The translations under genes and the position numbers were made by a program. 64,000 nucleotides of DNA, taken from positions 4,812,013 through 4,876,012 of the forward strand of contig JABACO010000005.1 in the NCBI GenBank assembly GCA_013339895.1, written 5' to 3'. Below, piece after piece: positions 12,259 to 22,799 of the stretch. The stretch's first letter is position 1. The number at the start of each line of letters is the position of its first letter. Source of the stretch: Ephydatia muelleri (lineage: Eukaryota > Porifera > Demospongiae > Spongillida > Spongillidae). The notes beneath the pieces are model-generated. The model had not been told where the DNA came from, did no database searches, and worked only from the letters and a program-made list of their open reading frames with translations.

Positions 12259-13018
12259 GTCATTTTGTACACTTGGAACAAATAATTATGTAACTGTGTA
12301 GAATATCAGTGTATTCAAAGAGATTTGTTGCATTGATCTCTCACAACATCATATAAATGTGGTGGTATCTGCTTAATACTTAAACCCAAGTATTAAAATT
12401 GAACATATAGAGATGCACAAATATTGGTTAGAACATTGCCTAGATAAGGTCTGGAAGAAAGCACTGTTTGGTGGTTGTACTCTTTATCTGTGTAGGAAAT
12501 GGATATCCTTGAGAAAGTGTGGTCCTGTCCCATGTATAGACCTTCTCAATTATTCCAAACTGGTTTTGCATGAGTACCACAATTTTCCACCACTGGTAAG
12601 TTATTATTGAGCATGCAATACCGTTATTGTTCATCTAATAATTGTTATCAATAGTGCTCTTTTGATTGCTGTGTTTGTAATCAAAACATGGAAGTATTAT
12701 GACGACCCACGATGCTCTACAGTATACACAAACATAAAACAAGGTGCTGGCAAATGGATTACAATTGTTATCGAAACAAATGACATGCAGCCTCTGATGT
12801 TGTTTCGCTGTGATGGCCATATAAACCTACAGTTTAGGTTATGACTATTATGCATCTGGCTGTATTCTCCATTGAAAATAGCACAAACTGGTGTGTGAGT
12901 TGATGAATGTGACTGTACAGTACACATTGGCACACATTACTTTATGCAGCTCTTATTCGGAGCATAGGCTACTATTCTCTCCTACCTGATTAAAGTTCTC
13001 TTTGCGTACAAGCTGAAG
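12259..13018 (+). repeat. Array 3' flank module
   Basis: Non-coding sequence after the REC-A tail that recurs, in the same orientation relative to the tail, after other copies (16679, 29801, 36025, 48166, 61450, and inverted at about 39420-40054, 50030-50733, 56950-57658). It includes the block TATTGAGTATGCAATACTG and a TCTCCTACCTGATTAAAG block where the module is cut by the RAG1-like element. Confidence 0.7.
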
Positions 13019-14658
13019 GTAATGAATGTTCCACCTCCCTTGTCTCCTCCAATCTTCAACCATATCTCATTGGCTGGTATAAACCCTTCATGCCAGGTAA
13101 GCCTGCCAATTCTGCAACCATGTTTTAACAACCGTTGTATTTCACTGTCTTACCATTTCCCTGTCTTACCTTTCATTCCCTTCCAAGAGCTGCACAACTT
13201 TATCCACCAGCTGTGGAATGTATATCAAAGGAGCTCCTTTGATTTCCTCTCCACCAGATGGAATTGGAAATGAAAACGTGGCTATCTCTCCCTTGAGGTT
13301 ATCACCAACAATTTAGCTGGAAATGTGGCGCATCCTTTCCTCACCAGCCAGACAGATGCCTGACGATTTGAGCTAGCAGTGAGCTAGAAATGGTACCTTT
13401 GCTGTATGATGTGACATACCGCCTCAGAAGCCTCAGTTTATTCCAAGGTATGGCAAGTCCTGCCTTAATCGCCAATACCTGAGCTGCCCCAAGCTCAATC
13501 GATGATGAGATTCCTGCCTTATCCAACAAAGATCGCCTCTCTTCCTCGCTAAAGATGAGGACCTCTTTTTGGATAAGTGCAGATGCTTCTCCACCACTGA
13601 CAATGCCTCGGATTTTCTGCATTTGAGAACATCGCAACTTTACAGTCAGTGAGCAGGCAGCTGTGGTTTCTTGGTGAGCTCTGGTAACATGCAATGAATG
13701 TCATTGGCTAAAGTGTGTGTAGATATTGTGTAACCTCAGTACAAGTCAATGACATTCACTTAACTGTTCCTCCTGTAGGAAGTTGTATGATGCCTTTGTC
13801 AGGACTGGTAGAGATGGCCCTCTTCAGCAATCCCGCTGCTTGCTTCTCCTCCTCAGGTGTAAGTGATGGTACACAGTCATGCTCTTCATAGTCACCAGCC
13901 TTAATTTTCCTGCTGCAGTCTGTACAATTTACCAGAACATTCGATAGCAGGAGGAATATCACACGTGGTGCTCGTCTGACATGGGAGGAAACCAAGGGAC
14001 CATCCTCCAAGCAGCAGGGACAGTTCACAGCACCAGTTGCTGCTATCCACTCCTGGAGGCACTTGACGCATACCAGTGCACCATACTGCAGTTCCAGTGG
14101 CTGTGAGAGGATGTTGGAGCACAGTGCCCACTTCAGCTCCTTTAACATCAACTGGCTGTTCGTGCTTGCCAAAGGTGGACTAGGCTCACGTAAGAGAACT
14201 GGAGGAGGGGCAATATTCTCAAGATGAGCTATTAATAAATTAGGTGTGAAGCCTGCCTGACGACCTCTACGAACTGTTGACCTCCTCATGTATCCACTTG
14301 AGCATGCACGGAAGTGCTCACAAACCTAAACACCATGATGTCATATGTTTGTTTACTTAAAGCATATGTGTACTGTTTACCTTGCATTCTTGGTCCGTAT
14401 GTTTTAGCCATTCAAATACGATCACTGCACATTTGTAATGGACTCCCTTTTCGATGGCACTGATGGTTCTCTGCATTGAAAACATCTCTGGGTGAATATT
14501 GACATCATCCCCAGACATGTCGATGTCAAAAGCAATTTTCAGCTCAGCTGAGAATACTTTGCACTCACAGCTAATACTCTTCTTTGCCCTGTACTTCGTT
14601 AGCCTCTGCCCACAAACTCTATAATGTATGGGAACTTGTTGGTTGTGGTAATCCACAC
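13019..14658 (-). pseudogene. RAG1 N-terminal-like transposon protein (N-RAG-type), truncated and frameshifted
   Basis: Minus-strand exons: 14658-14381 and 14325-13757 join in phase 0; 13694-13341; about 13310-13170 and 13111-13019 join in phase 2. Exon 1 has VFSAELKIAFDIDM and NIHPEMFS then FEWLKHTDQECK, which parallels the central part of the vertebrate RAG1 N-terminal region (VFRIDV, IHP, WHPHTPSCDIC). Exon 2 opens with VCEHFRAC, completing a CxxC pair, and later has a RING-like run: ALCSNILSQPLELQYGALVC, then CVKCLQEW, NCPCC and a CTDC..H..C finger. Later exons hold AGLAIPWNKLRLLRRY and GRLTWHEGFIPANEIWLKI followed by GGDKGGGTF. No RAG1 catalytic core is visible. The join after exon 2 and the one near 13330 are out of frame, and the element stops abruptly at 13019 against array sequence, so this is a dead copy. 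N-RAG-type transposons are known from several invertebrates. Confidence 0.7.
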
Positions 14659-15109
14659 CTATAATCACGTATACATTTAGGGACAAACCACAACGCATGT
14701 CGATTATTCATGCAATTCGCTCAGCTTGTTTGTGGTGATAGAAAACTCGTCACCACATCAGGTTTGCCAATACTTATAGCCACATGCCTCCTGATCATCG
14801 CTGCAGTATGCTTACCTTCCAGCTCAGTCACCGAAGGCCACGTTGTCTAATTTAGTAACGCCCCCTTTCTAAATACGTGCCGCGTGGCCTTATGGAATGG
14901 TATGCGCATGCTATCTATGTGGGATGTGAATTGTGCGCATCTATTGGACATGCCAGGAAAGGGAGTGCAGTGTTTGGGCTCGTTGTTTGATTTGCTCGTT
15001 CTGCTAAGTCATGGTCACCTTATAAACATTGGATGTCTATAATGAGGCATCTTTTTAGAATGATGTGTTAATACCGTAAATGATCTAATAATAGACCTAG
15101 TTTCCAGCC
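14659..15109. other. Spacer between the RAG1-like element and the array
   Basis: No coding signal beyond the possible continuation of the RAG1-like element upstream of its first visible exon. No repeat recognised. Confidence 0.4.
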
Positions 15110-15358
15110 ACATACAACCGTGGGAGAATGTTTCTCAGTCCATCCATGTCTAACTAATTTGCAATAATGAATGTGTGTATAACACATTTGTTAATAAATA
15201 TACACAGTCACGTGAGGTGTGAGCTCCAGATCCACGTGTGCTTATAACATTTTAGGTTCGGAAATAAGCATAGCTGATGCATCAGCGACTGCTGCAATAA
15301 CTGCATCAATGGACACAACAGCAGCCAGTTCATGTCCATCTATGCTGGCAGCTGACAC
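15110..15358 (+). repeat. 249-bp direct repeat, left copy, with truncated stalk exon
   Basis: Nearly identical to 16275-16523 (I see one difference). It contains receptor intron sequence, the acceptor and the first 103 bases of a short-form stalk exon (from 15256: SEISIADASATAA). The exon then breaks off at 15358 into unrelated sequence, so this copy encodes no membrane segment. Confidence 0.85.
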
Positions 15359-15639
15359 ATCTTTAGAATTGATGTCGTTGCCACGGATAAATAACAATCA
15401 ACACTTTTCGTGCTGCCAATCAATACTCACAGGTTGATATCTATTTGATAATCCATCACTACCTCTAGTGACTGTAACCCCATCATTATAACATCGGTCT
15501 CTGGCATCTCCACTGACAAAATTGTATGCTTGCTGCATCTACATATTGATATTAAATACACTACATGTACTCACGGGTTTCCACAATTCCCTCTACTCCA
15601 TTCTAGATAGGGAGGAAATAAACTACACTGTTCTAGCAG

Positions 15640-16272
15640 TATTTTTTACATGCATCTAATCATTACATACGATACCCACCTTAATTGGTTCAGGAAATTC
15701 CTTAAAGTAAAAAACTATATAAGCCGTTTTCAAATGCAGCCTTTCGACGATTTCAACTTATAACATCCTTTACTTAAACTTTCGACAACTTCATAAGGAC
15801 TCTGCCACATTTCATCCAATTTTCCTCCCATCCCGTGTGAGTTTCGCATGTTCTTCAACAGAATCATGGTACCAGGGGTACAGAAATCTAAGCGGGAATA
15901 CACACCATATGTATCTTATGACAATGTCTTGATAAATGATGATGACCTGATACCATCTTATAATGTTCATGCCATCAAAAGTGTTGGGATTTGTTGCGCA
16001 TGACATGGCTAGATCGCGTGGACTCCTCGGTATGATATTCTGAGAAATTCAGTCACTACCTTTGCACGTGTTTTGTCCCTGCCATAGTGTCACCCATGAA
16101 CGCCATCGTGGCAGGAACGAATAATTCTAGCTTTCTCCTTTTCTTTTGCAATGACCCGTTTAAGACTGATCTCATTCACCATATCTGTTGCTCGGTAATA
16201 CAGCAATCGGTCTCTCAGGACGAACATAGCAGCTTGCTGTCGTATTCCCCGTTTCTCGTTTGCTCGTTTGAA
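15640..16272 (-). pseudogene. Retroviral-type integrase remnant (Ginger or LTR-retroelement like)
   Basis: Minus-strand pieces show the edges of an integrase. Around 16250-16090 there is LLYYRATDMVNE and KARIIRSCHDGVHG, the region of the H2C2 zinc-binding motif. Around 15870-15740 there is ILLKNMRNSHGMGGKLDEMW then QSPYEVVESLSKGCYKL, a GPY/F-type C-terminal module. The catalytic core between them is mostly missing or interrupted by stops. The remnant fills the space between the two 249-bp direct repeats. Whether it came from an LTR retroelement or a Ginger DNA transposon cannot be decided from these pieces. Confidence 0.6.
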
Positions 16273-16274
16273 AA

Positions 16275-16523
16275 ACATACAACCGTGGGAGAATGTTTCT
16301 CAGTCCATCCATGTCTAACTAATTTGCAATAATGAATGTGTGTATAACACATTTGTTAATAAATATACACAGTCACGTGAGGTGTGAGCTCCAGATCCAC
16401 GTGTGCTTATAACATTTTAGGTTCGGAAATAAGCATAGCTGATGCATCAGCGACTGCTGCAATAACTGCATCAATGGACACAACAGCAGCCAGTTCATGT
16501 CCATTTATGCTGGCAGCTGACAC
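16275..16523 (+). repeat. 249-bp direct repeat, right copy
   Basis: Second copy of 15110-15358, again starting with CATACAACCGTGGGAG and ending in the stalk exon. Because the repeated sequence is receptor DNA and not an LTR, it looks like a segmental duplication or repair product around the integrase remnant. Confidence 0.85.
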
Positions 16524-16678
16524 GTAGAAGTGGGCACTAATATTAAGATGTCCTTGAGATGAATACAAACACTACTTATGGATCACCCACTGTGCAAGAG
16601 GTGGGCACTAATAAGGAAATGGAGGCAGATGTAGTGGAGATGAGAGCAAACGCCTCATATGTGTCTGTATATCATTAA
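16421..16678 (+). pseudogene. Short-form stalk/tail exon lacking its membrane segment
   Basis: Begins at the usual phase-1 acceptor (TTTTAG) with SEISIADASATAA, but after the stalk (about 16523) the sequence jumps straight to the repeat tail (EVGTN-like, then EMEADVVEM and ANASYVSVYH, stop 16676-16678). The segment that in REC-C encodes the membrane span is deleted and the join changes frame. No Ig-like exon is linked to it. Confidence 0.7.
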
Positions 16679-17998
16679 GTTGATTTGTACACTTGGAACA
16701 AATGTTTAATTATGTATTTGTGTCGAATATCAGTGTATTCAAAGAAATTTGTTGTATTGTGGTTTTGCATCACGAGTACCACAGCTTGCGACTACTAGGA
16801 AGTTATTATTGAGTATCCAACACTGTCATTGTTCATCAGTGTTGAAATAGTAATTGTTATGAATCAAAGCATGAACATAGTTTGACAACCCACGATGCTC
16901 TACAAAAAATAAATAGTAAATTGAAATGTGCACAAATGTAAAACAAGGGGCTGGCAATGGATTACAATTGTTACTGAAACAAATGGCATGCAGCCTCTGA
17001 TGTCGATTCGCTGTGATTGCCATATATACCTATGTTTTAGGCTCTGCTTTATGATGCATCCAGCTGCATTCTCCATTGAAAATAGCACAAACTGGTGAGT
17101 GAGTTGTTGACTGTACATTATACATTGGCACGCATAACTTTATGCAGCTCTCATTTGGGGCATAGGCTACTATTCTCTCCTACCTGATTAAAGATCGTGG
17201 CTACTAGTGACACAAATAGAAATAGAGATTTGTTGTGTTCACCACATGGTCACTGATAAGACTGTTCACACAGCATGGCTCATCATGCTGTGCACTTCCT
17301 CCATTTGCAGCCCACCTCTCCATACCATATGTGAGGACAAAGACAGTTAGAGTGGTCACTTTGCCAGATAGTCAAAACGGTTACAGCACAGTACCAAAGG
17401 AAGGCTCCCCCCTTCTACGTGAGACCAGTCCCCTTGCTGGACTGTGTGACGATAGCACCAAAGGCAGCTGAAGTGGTTATGTCATCTTAGCAGTGTCACT
17501 TTCTCTTTGTGTACAAGCTGCAGGTCACAGTACCATATATAGAGAAACTGCACTATGCTCTCCAATGTATGCAATTGGTCACCTAGAACAAATGATGAGA
17601 GGTGCACAGGATTACATAATAACATTATCCACACGTGACAGGATCGGAGCAACGCATACAATGTACTAGTCTGGAAGAACGATATATACGCCATGCACTA
17701 TTTGAACGCTTCAATCTCTCGCAAAATACCACGGCTAACCATTTGCATCAGACAAATGATTAAGAATTTGGAAAAAATCAATGAATCATCAATGTGACTC
17801 ATGTACAAAGCAGCAGTGGATGTTTCTTAACCATGATGCTCATTTTAATTTAGTGCTTATTCTAGCAGTAGGTCCATATATGAACTTTGTTCACTCTAGT
17901 ATGAAGCAATTCAATGCTGCTGTGAATATCTGACCCGTGTAAAATGCAAGTGAATTAGCTATAGATTGCAATGAATGTATGTTTATTTGAATTACTTA
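16679..17998 (+). repeat. Array 3' flank modules
   Basis: Continues the 3' flank module, followed by a second recurrent module (about 17200-17700, with CACATGGTCACTGATAAGAC and TGTGTACAAGCTGCAGGTCA) that also occurs at 22320-22760, 30950-31260, 36730-37090, 38920-39400, 49720-50000 and 56630-56940. No gene. Confidence 0.65.
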
Positions 17999-19274
17999 TT
18001 AAGTTGCATCAGAGGGATATTTTTCAAAACAACGAGGCGTTTTTGTAAAAACAACTGCAGCTGTGTCAGCTGCCAGCATAGATGGACATGAACTGGCTGC
18101 TGTAGTGACCATTGATGTAGTTATTGGAGCAGTCGCTGATGCATCAGCTTTTCTTATTTCTGAACCTAAAAGGTTATAAGCACACGTAAATCTAGAGCTC
18201 ACACCTCATATGACTGTGTTTTATTGATTTTAAGAAATGTGTTATACACACATTCCTTATTGCAAAGTAGTTTGTCATGGGTGGACTGAGAAACATTCTC
18301 CAACGTCAACTGTTAAATATTTTGAAGCTGACCTGACACATAAATAGCATGGTGTTATTAATTTGTCAAAAGCTAATCATCACCTTTGATGCCACAGTAC
18401 AATTGTAGCAAGGGGAAAAACATAACTTCCACACTGGATGAAAGATTTGATCAATTTTAATTACATGCATACTCATCAATTATCATTGCTTCATTAGATA
18501 GTTCTAGCATCCGCTGTGTGATTAACATTGCAATGCTGCAAAAAGTTAAAGAAATGAGAATTAATAATTGTAGTAGTTATTATATTTTTGTACATGCATT
18601 CCTTGTGTAAGACATATCTTGCCTACTACCTGTTGAAAAATGAGTGCTGCATATGTCAATACTTTGGATGACATTTGTTTCCATTTTGACAGTAACGATT
18701 CTTGTTGTAAGTTCTCCAGCATTGGGAGATACAGATGACATGGACCATTGAACTTCTATCTTTGTACAGCCAGTTGATATCACTGATATGTTTGGAACCT
18801 GAGGTGCAGCTGATTGTATGAAAGAGATAATTTAAAGCAGTAAGCATATCAATTATATCATCTTGATATAGGTTTTCATTATCAGGTTTGTACTTAATAC
18901 AGTGGCAACAGGGAAGTAGCTACTCCCATCGTAGCTCATACATTTTATTTCTGTTCCATTTTAGCCCCTGTGTTGCAACAGACAATGAAGAGTTAACACA
19001 TCCGGAGCTGGCTAGATTCTGTGCTGTAAATGGTCCACAGGTACCATGTTGAGAGGTAGAGCTGAGATTGCAGCCACCATACTTAGGTTGAAGGAGTACA
19101 ATCCTCTCGGTGTATTCTTGATTTGTATACATGTTCCGTTTAGTAGCAGCCATGTTGTGTGTCCACGCTGTACATCGATGTTACAGATGAAATGGATCAA
19201 TGTTATTGGACAAAAAACGGCAATTCGGCAAGTGGTTCCATTGCTGAATTGGCAAATCATGTACTCTGACAAAC
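17999..19274 (-). pseudogene. REC-D: second-subfamily receptor relic
   Basis: Minus strand. The Ig-like exon starts at 19274 after a CACTAG acceptor with GLSEYMICQFSNGTTC, the hallmark of the REC-D/E/F subfamily, but it is frameshifted near 19130 and its 3' end with the donor is deleted near 18895. The FN3 exon starts at 18809 (paralogue reads APQVPNISVIS, then TGCTKIEVQWSM) and breaks off near 18625. The second FN3 is missing. A stalk exon starts at 18165 (SEIRKADASATAPI) and runs after about 50 codons into unrelated array sequence, ending at 17999 without a membrane segment. Non-functional. Confidence 0.7.
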
Positions 19275-19392
19275 CTAGTGAAATAATGTTAATGTACGGT
19301 TTCATTCGGTAATTATTACTACTATTTGCTGTACATTGAAAGTACGGTATTAATAATAATATTATTTTTTTCGACTCACATACATGATCATT

Positions 19393-21190
19393 CTAGAGCG
19401 ACTTTTTTTTGAAACGATGGATAAGAGGCACATGGTCCAGAAATTCATATGCATCTCCTTCGAATGATGGATCTGTAAAAGATTTGTTGACAGCGTAATG
19501 AAACATGAGGGGGCTTTCCCTCATCACCCTCTTATGAGCCACTCGTTTTAACTATTTCATAAAATGGCCTGGGGATGAATCAACTGCATGCACGTATGGC
19601 ATCGTCTAGGGTGTGTAACCTCCCTTGCATAATGAAAATCGATTTTTCCGAATACTTTTAAAACACTAATCGATTTTTCAGGTTTTTGTGGATCTGAAAA
19701 TCGATTTTTCCGAATAGTTTAAAAAACAAAATCGATTTTTCCGAATAGGTTTTGCCAAATTTCCTGCCGAATACCTAGGTTATTCAGGTTATGGTGCTTG
19801 TGGAGTGCACACTGAGAAGATAATCTATGTCTGCACAGAAATCCACCTGGTCTCGCACCAAACTAGAGCTATGCATGTCCGTTGAAAACACAGAGACACA
19901 AAGGTCTACAGTAGCATGTGTTTGTCATATAGAGTTTAATAAATTGTATGTCTTTACCAGGTACTTGTACATATCAATAGTAATGTAAACCTAACCATCC
20001 AACACTAACCACTGAGACCAGACATCACCATTAAAAACTCACCCCACATCACGTACAATAACGTACTCCACGTACAATCATCCCTCAACACTCCATTCAC
20101 GTTCTCGCTATAAATGCATATCAAATTTCCCATTAGTATAATTGCGTAATGCTCTCCAATTCCTACACATACGCAAACAGAGCGCGGATACTTACTTGAA
20201 GTGGGTAAGAAGTCTGACATTCTATTTCACTCGCTAGCGCAATACTCAGATATGTACTACTGTACAATAAAACAATGCAATACTAGTACTACATAAATGT
20301 ATTGCTACTACATATAAACACAACTCGTGGCATATACTAATGAACTTCGTTACTTACTTGAAGACGATGATAAAAGCATTGAGCTAGTACACGCTGTATA
20401 TTTTGTATCCCCAATTGATGCGCATTAAATATTTAACTATCTATACCTATCGAATTATAAATTGTTTCTGTATGTATAAATAGTAAAAACAACAGTGACG
20501 TATGTTTATATTTATAACTCTAATTATGAAATACTCTGTTGAAAATTATATCCGGATACTAGTTTAAAACGGTATTCGAATAATGGGCGAATTGTCGATG
20601 CTGACGACGAATACCTAAGTACCTCCGAATGGAGAAACATAAACCGGTTATTTCAAATAGATAAAATTAACTAATCGATTTTTCCGAGTAATGCTAAATT
20701 GCTATTCGAACGGATAGGTTTTTGCGAATATCCGAATAACCCGAATAACCTGATAACCGGTTACACACTCTAGCATCGTCTGTATGATAGATGATCTAAC
20801 TAAATAACTCAGCGCTAATAAAACAGAACACACATACATGTAGATGGGCCTATAAGTGCTTTGCATTATAAATGCACCAGAGCTATGCCCATAGAATAGC
20901 AGAGCGCCTAAGCTGCTTTTTTTATTTACGTGCACAGTTAACGCTAACCTTCCTCTTCACGGCCATATTCCCACGTGTCTTAATCCAAAGGAGCTGATTC
21001 GGCCTGAAGCGGCAAAATTTTCAATGGTATCCAATGGTATCCGGAAGAAGGTCTGTAACCATCCGGCTAAATCGCCTGGATCTGATTCAGATGCGTGGAA
21101 AACTGACCGCGTATCAGTATCTTCATCAGAACACCTGCTGTTTTGCGCTGATGTCTGCATGGGATCATATACAAGTTCAAAAACGGTCGT
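19393..21190 (-). pseudogene. Acidic exon pair, copy 1 (unknown gene)
   Basis: Two coding-like blocks on the minus strand upstream of REC-D recur upstream of REC-E (31590-32173). Block a (about 21170-20950) reads SDEDTDTRSV, ASESDPGDLAGWLQTFF; block b (19472-19393, acceptor TTTTACAG) reads DPSFEGDAYEFLDHVPLI and ends with a stop. Block a has a donor GTTAGC. The two are separated by the hAT-type insertion. The acidic character suggests a cytoplasmic tail, but I do not recognise the family, and an in-frame stop in block a makes this copy doubtful. Confidence 0.35.
19607..20772. mobile_element. Non-autonomous hAT-like element with 8-bp target duplication
   Basis: Ends TAGGGTGTGTAACC (19607-19620) and GGTTACACACTCTA (20759-20772) form 14-bp inverted repeats with one mismatch. 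Both sides are flanked by GCATCGTC (19599-19606 and 20773-20780), an 8-bp direct repeat as expected for hAT. Subterminal regions carry repeated AATCGATTTTTCCGAATA motifs in both orientations. The related sequence at about 31950-32000 lacks the insert. No transposase seen. Confidence 0.85.
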
Positions 21191-21263
21191 ACTGCAAAAA
21201 TAAGCACTCACTCTGTCACAGACACTCGACAGAGCTTCATTGTTACGAAATGTCCATGCTGCC

Positions 21264-22212
21264 AGTCTCGTACCCAGACCCTTATTCCCGCAGCTGCGGA
21301 TGGATTACATCACCGCTACGCGGAAAGAGGGTCTCCTAACCAAAGTCGTTCCCTGATTTTAGGCGCACAAAGAGCACCCGTGACGTCATTTATGGAGTGT
21401 AATTGATTAATAAGTTTTAATTTAGACAGTATGTATCGTTGCAAGCTGTGCGCGGCCCCCGTCTTGAAACGCGAGGACAGAAAACAACCGGCTTCATTGA
21501 GGTCAGCATCTTGCGTAGCTGCATTAGTAGATTTAGCACGTGAGTCAGGGACAGCTAAAACCGACAGCAATTGCCACAACCACAACGAGAGAGAACGTCA
21601 TTACTAGTTTGGGTCTTATTGGACACAGTCATTGTGACTTCATCACCAGATAAGCCTAATATTGTATAGGACAGGTGTGCATACAGTATGGGAGAGGTGG
21701 ATCAGGAGTATAATATATGATAGGCTTATCACTTGACAAGATCTTTGAGGACAGGTCAGACATCCTGCTATCTGAATTGCAGCTGACATGACATGTGCTA
21801 TAGTTGCCAGCTGCATAAACTCTTCACAAGCAGTACGGTCCTTGCTGACGTCTGTTATTACATTCCGTCTGTTGATGAGGTTTCTTAGCTGGAAGAGAGT
21901 CCCAGTATCCATACCTGAGCAAGAACTGTACAGCCTCTTCCATATCACCTGTGCATCAATCAACAGAAAATATGCTGACGTCAATGAATTCGAAGCCGGT
22001 TGTTTTCTGTCTCGCTTTTCAAGACGGGGACCACGCACAGCTTGCAACGATACATACGACGATTCGTGTCTAAATTATAAATGACGTCACGGGTGCTCTT
22101 TGTGCGCCTAAAATCAGTACCTCTCAGAACGACTTTGGTTAGGACCCTCTTTCCGCGTAGCGGTGATGTAATCCATCCGCAGCTGCGGGAATAAGGGTCT
22201 GGGTACGAGACT
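21264..22212. mobile_element. DNA element with long (about 240 bp) inverted repeats
   Basis: The left end starts AGTCTCGTACCCAGACCC (21264) and the right end finishes with GGGTCTGGGTACGAGACT (22212). The inverted similarity continues inward in two blocks, with AGCTGTGCGCGG..CCCCGTCTTG at about 21450 mirrored near 22030. The unique middle (about 21720-21980) encodes on the minus strand DTGTLFQLRNLINRRNV and DRTACEEFMQLA, which resembles a transposon-associated protein family I know from cnidarian and sponge genomes (DUF6589-like, low certainty). No clear target-site duplication. Confidence 0.7.
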
Positions 22213-22799
22213 AACGTCACAGTGATGTTTTTTGATCATTTTCTCTTATTTTGCGGGAGATTGAAGCATTCAGAATCTGCTATATATATACATGTATAGT
22301 ACTTTATGACTATACTATGACTATGATTAGCGATCTTGTCACGTGTGGATAATGTTATCTGAAAATAAATGTTAAATGTTACATGGGGACAATTTTATTA
22401 TATGAAATCCTCTCATCATTTGTTCTAGGTGACCAATTGCATAATGCAATACAAAAGCAGTTCCTCTATATATGGTGCTGTGACCTGCAGCTGTACACAA
22501 AGAGAAAGTGACGTTGCTAAGATGACATCACCACTTCAGCTGCCTTGACGCTTTCATCACACAGTCCAGCAAGGGGACTGGTCTCAGCACATGGGAGGGA
22601 GGAGCCTTCTTTTGGTACTGTGCTGTAACCGTTTTGACTGTCTGGCAAAGTGACCACTTTAACTTTCTTGGTCCTCACATATGAGTATGGAGAGGTGCAC
22701 TGCAAATGGAGGAAGTGCACAGCATGATGAGCTATGCTGTATGAACTGTCTTATCAGTGACCATTTGGTGAATGCAAGGAATCCCGTTCTGCACTTAGC
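22213..22799 (-). repeat. Array flank module downstream of REC-B
   Basis: Inverted copy of the second flank module (see 16679-17998). It lies directly after the REC-B stop codon on the minus strand. No gene. Confidence 0.6.

Noticed and set aside
15110-16523. The 249-bp direct repeats as LTRs of a retrotransposon
   Set aside because: The repeats consist of receptor intron and exon, and similar sequence occurs singly in the other receptor copies.
20005-20220. Open frame within the hAT-like element as a transposase
   Set aside because: 71 codons with no hAT motif, inside a non-autonomous element.
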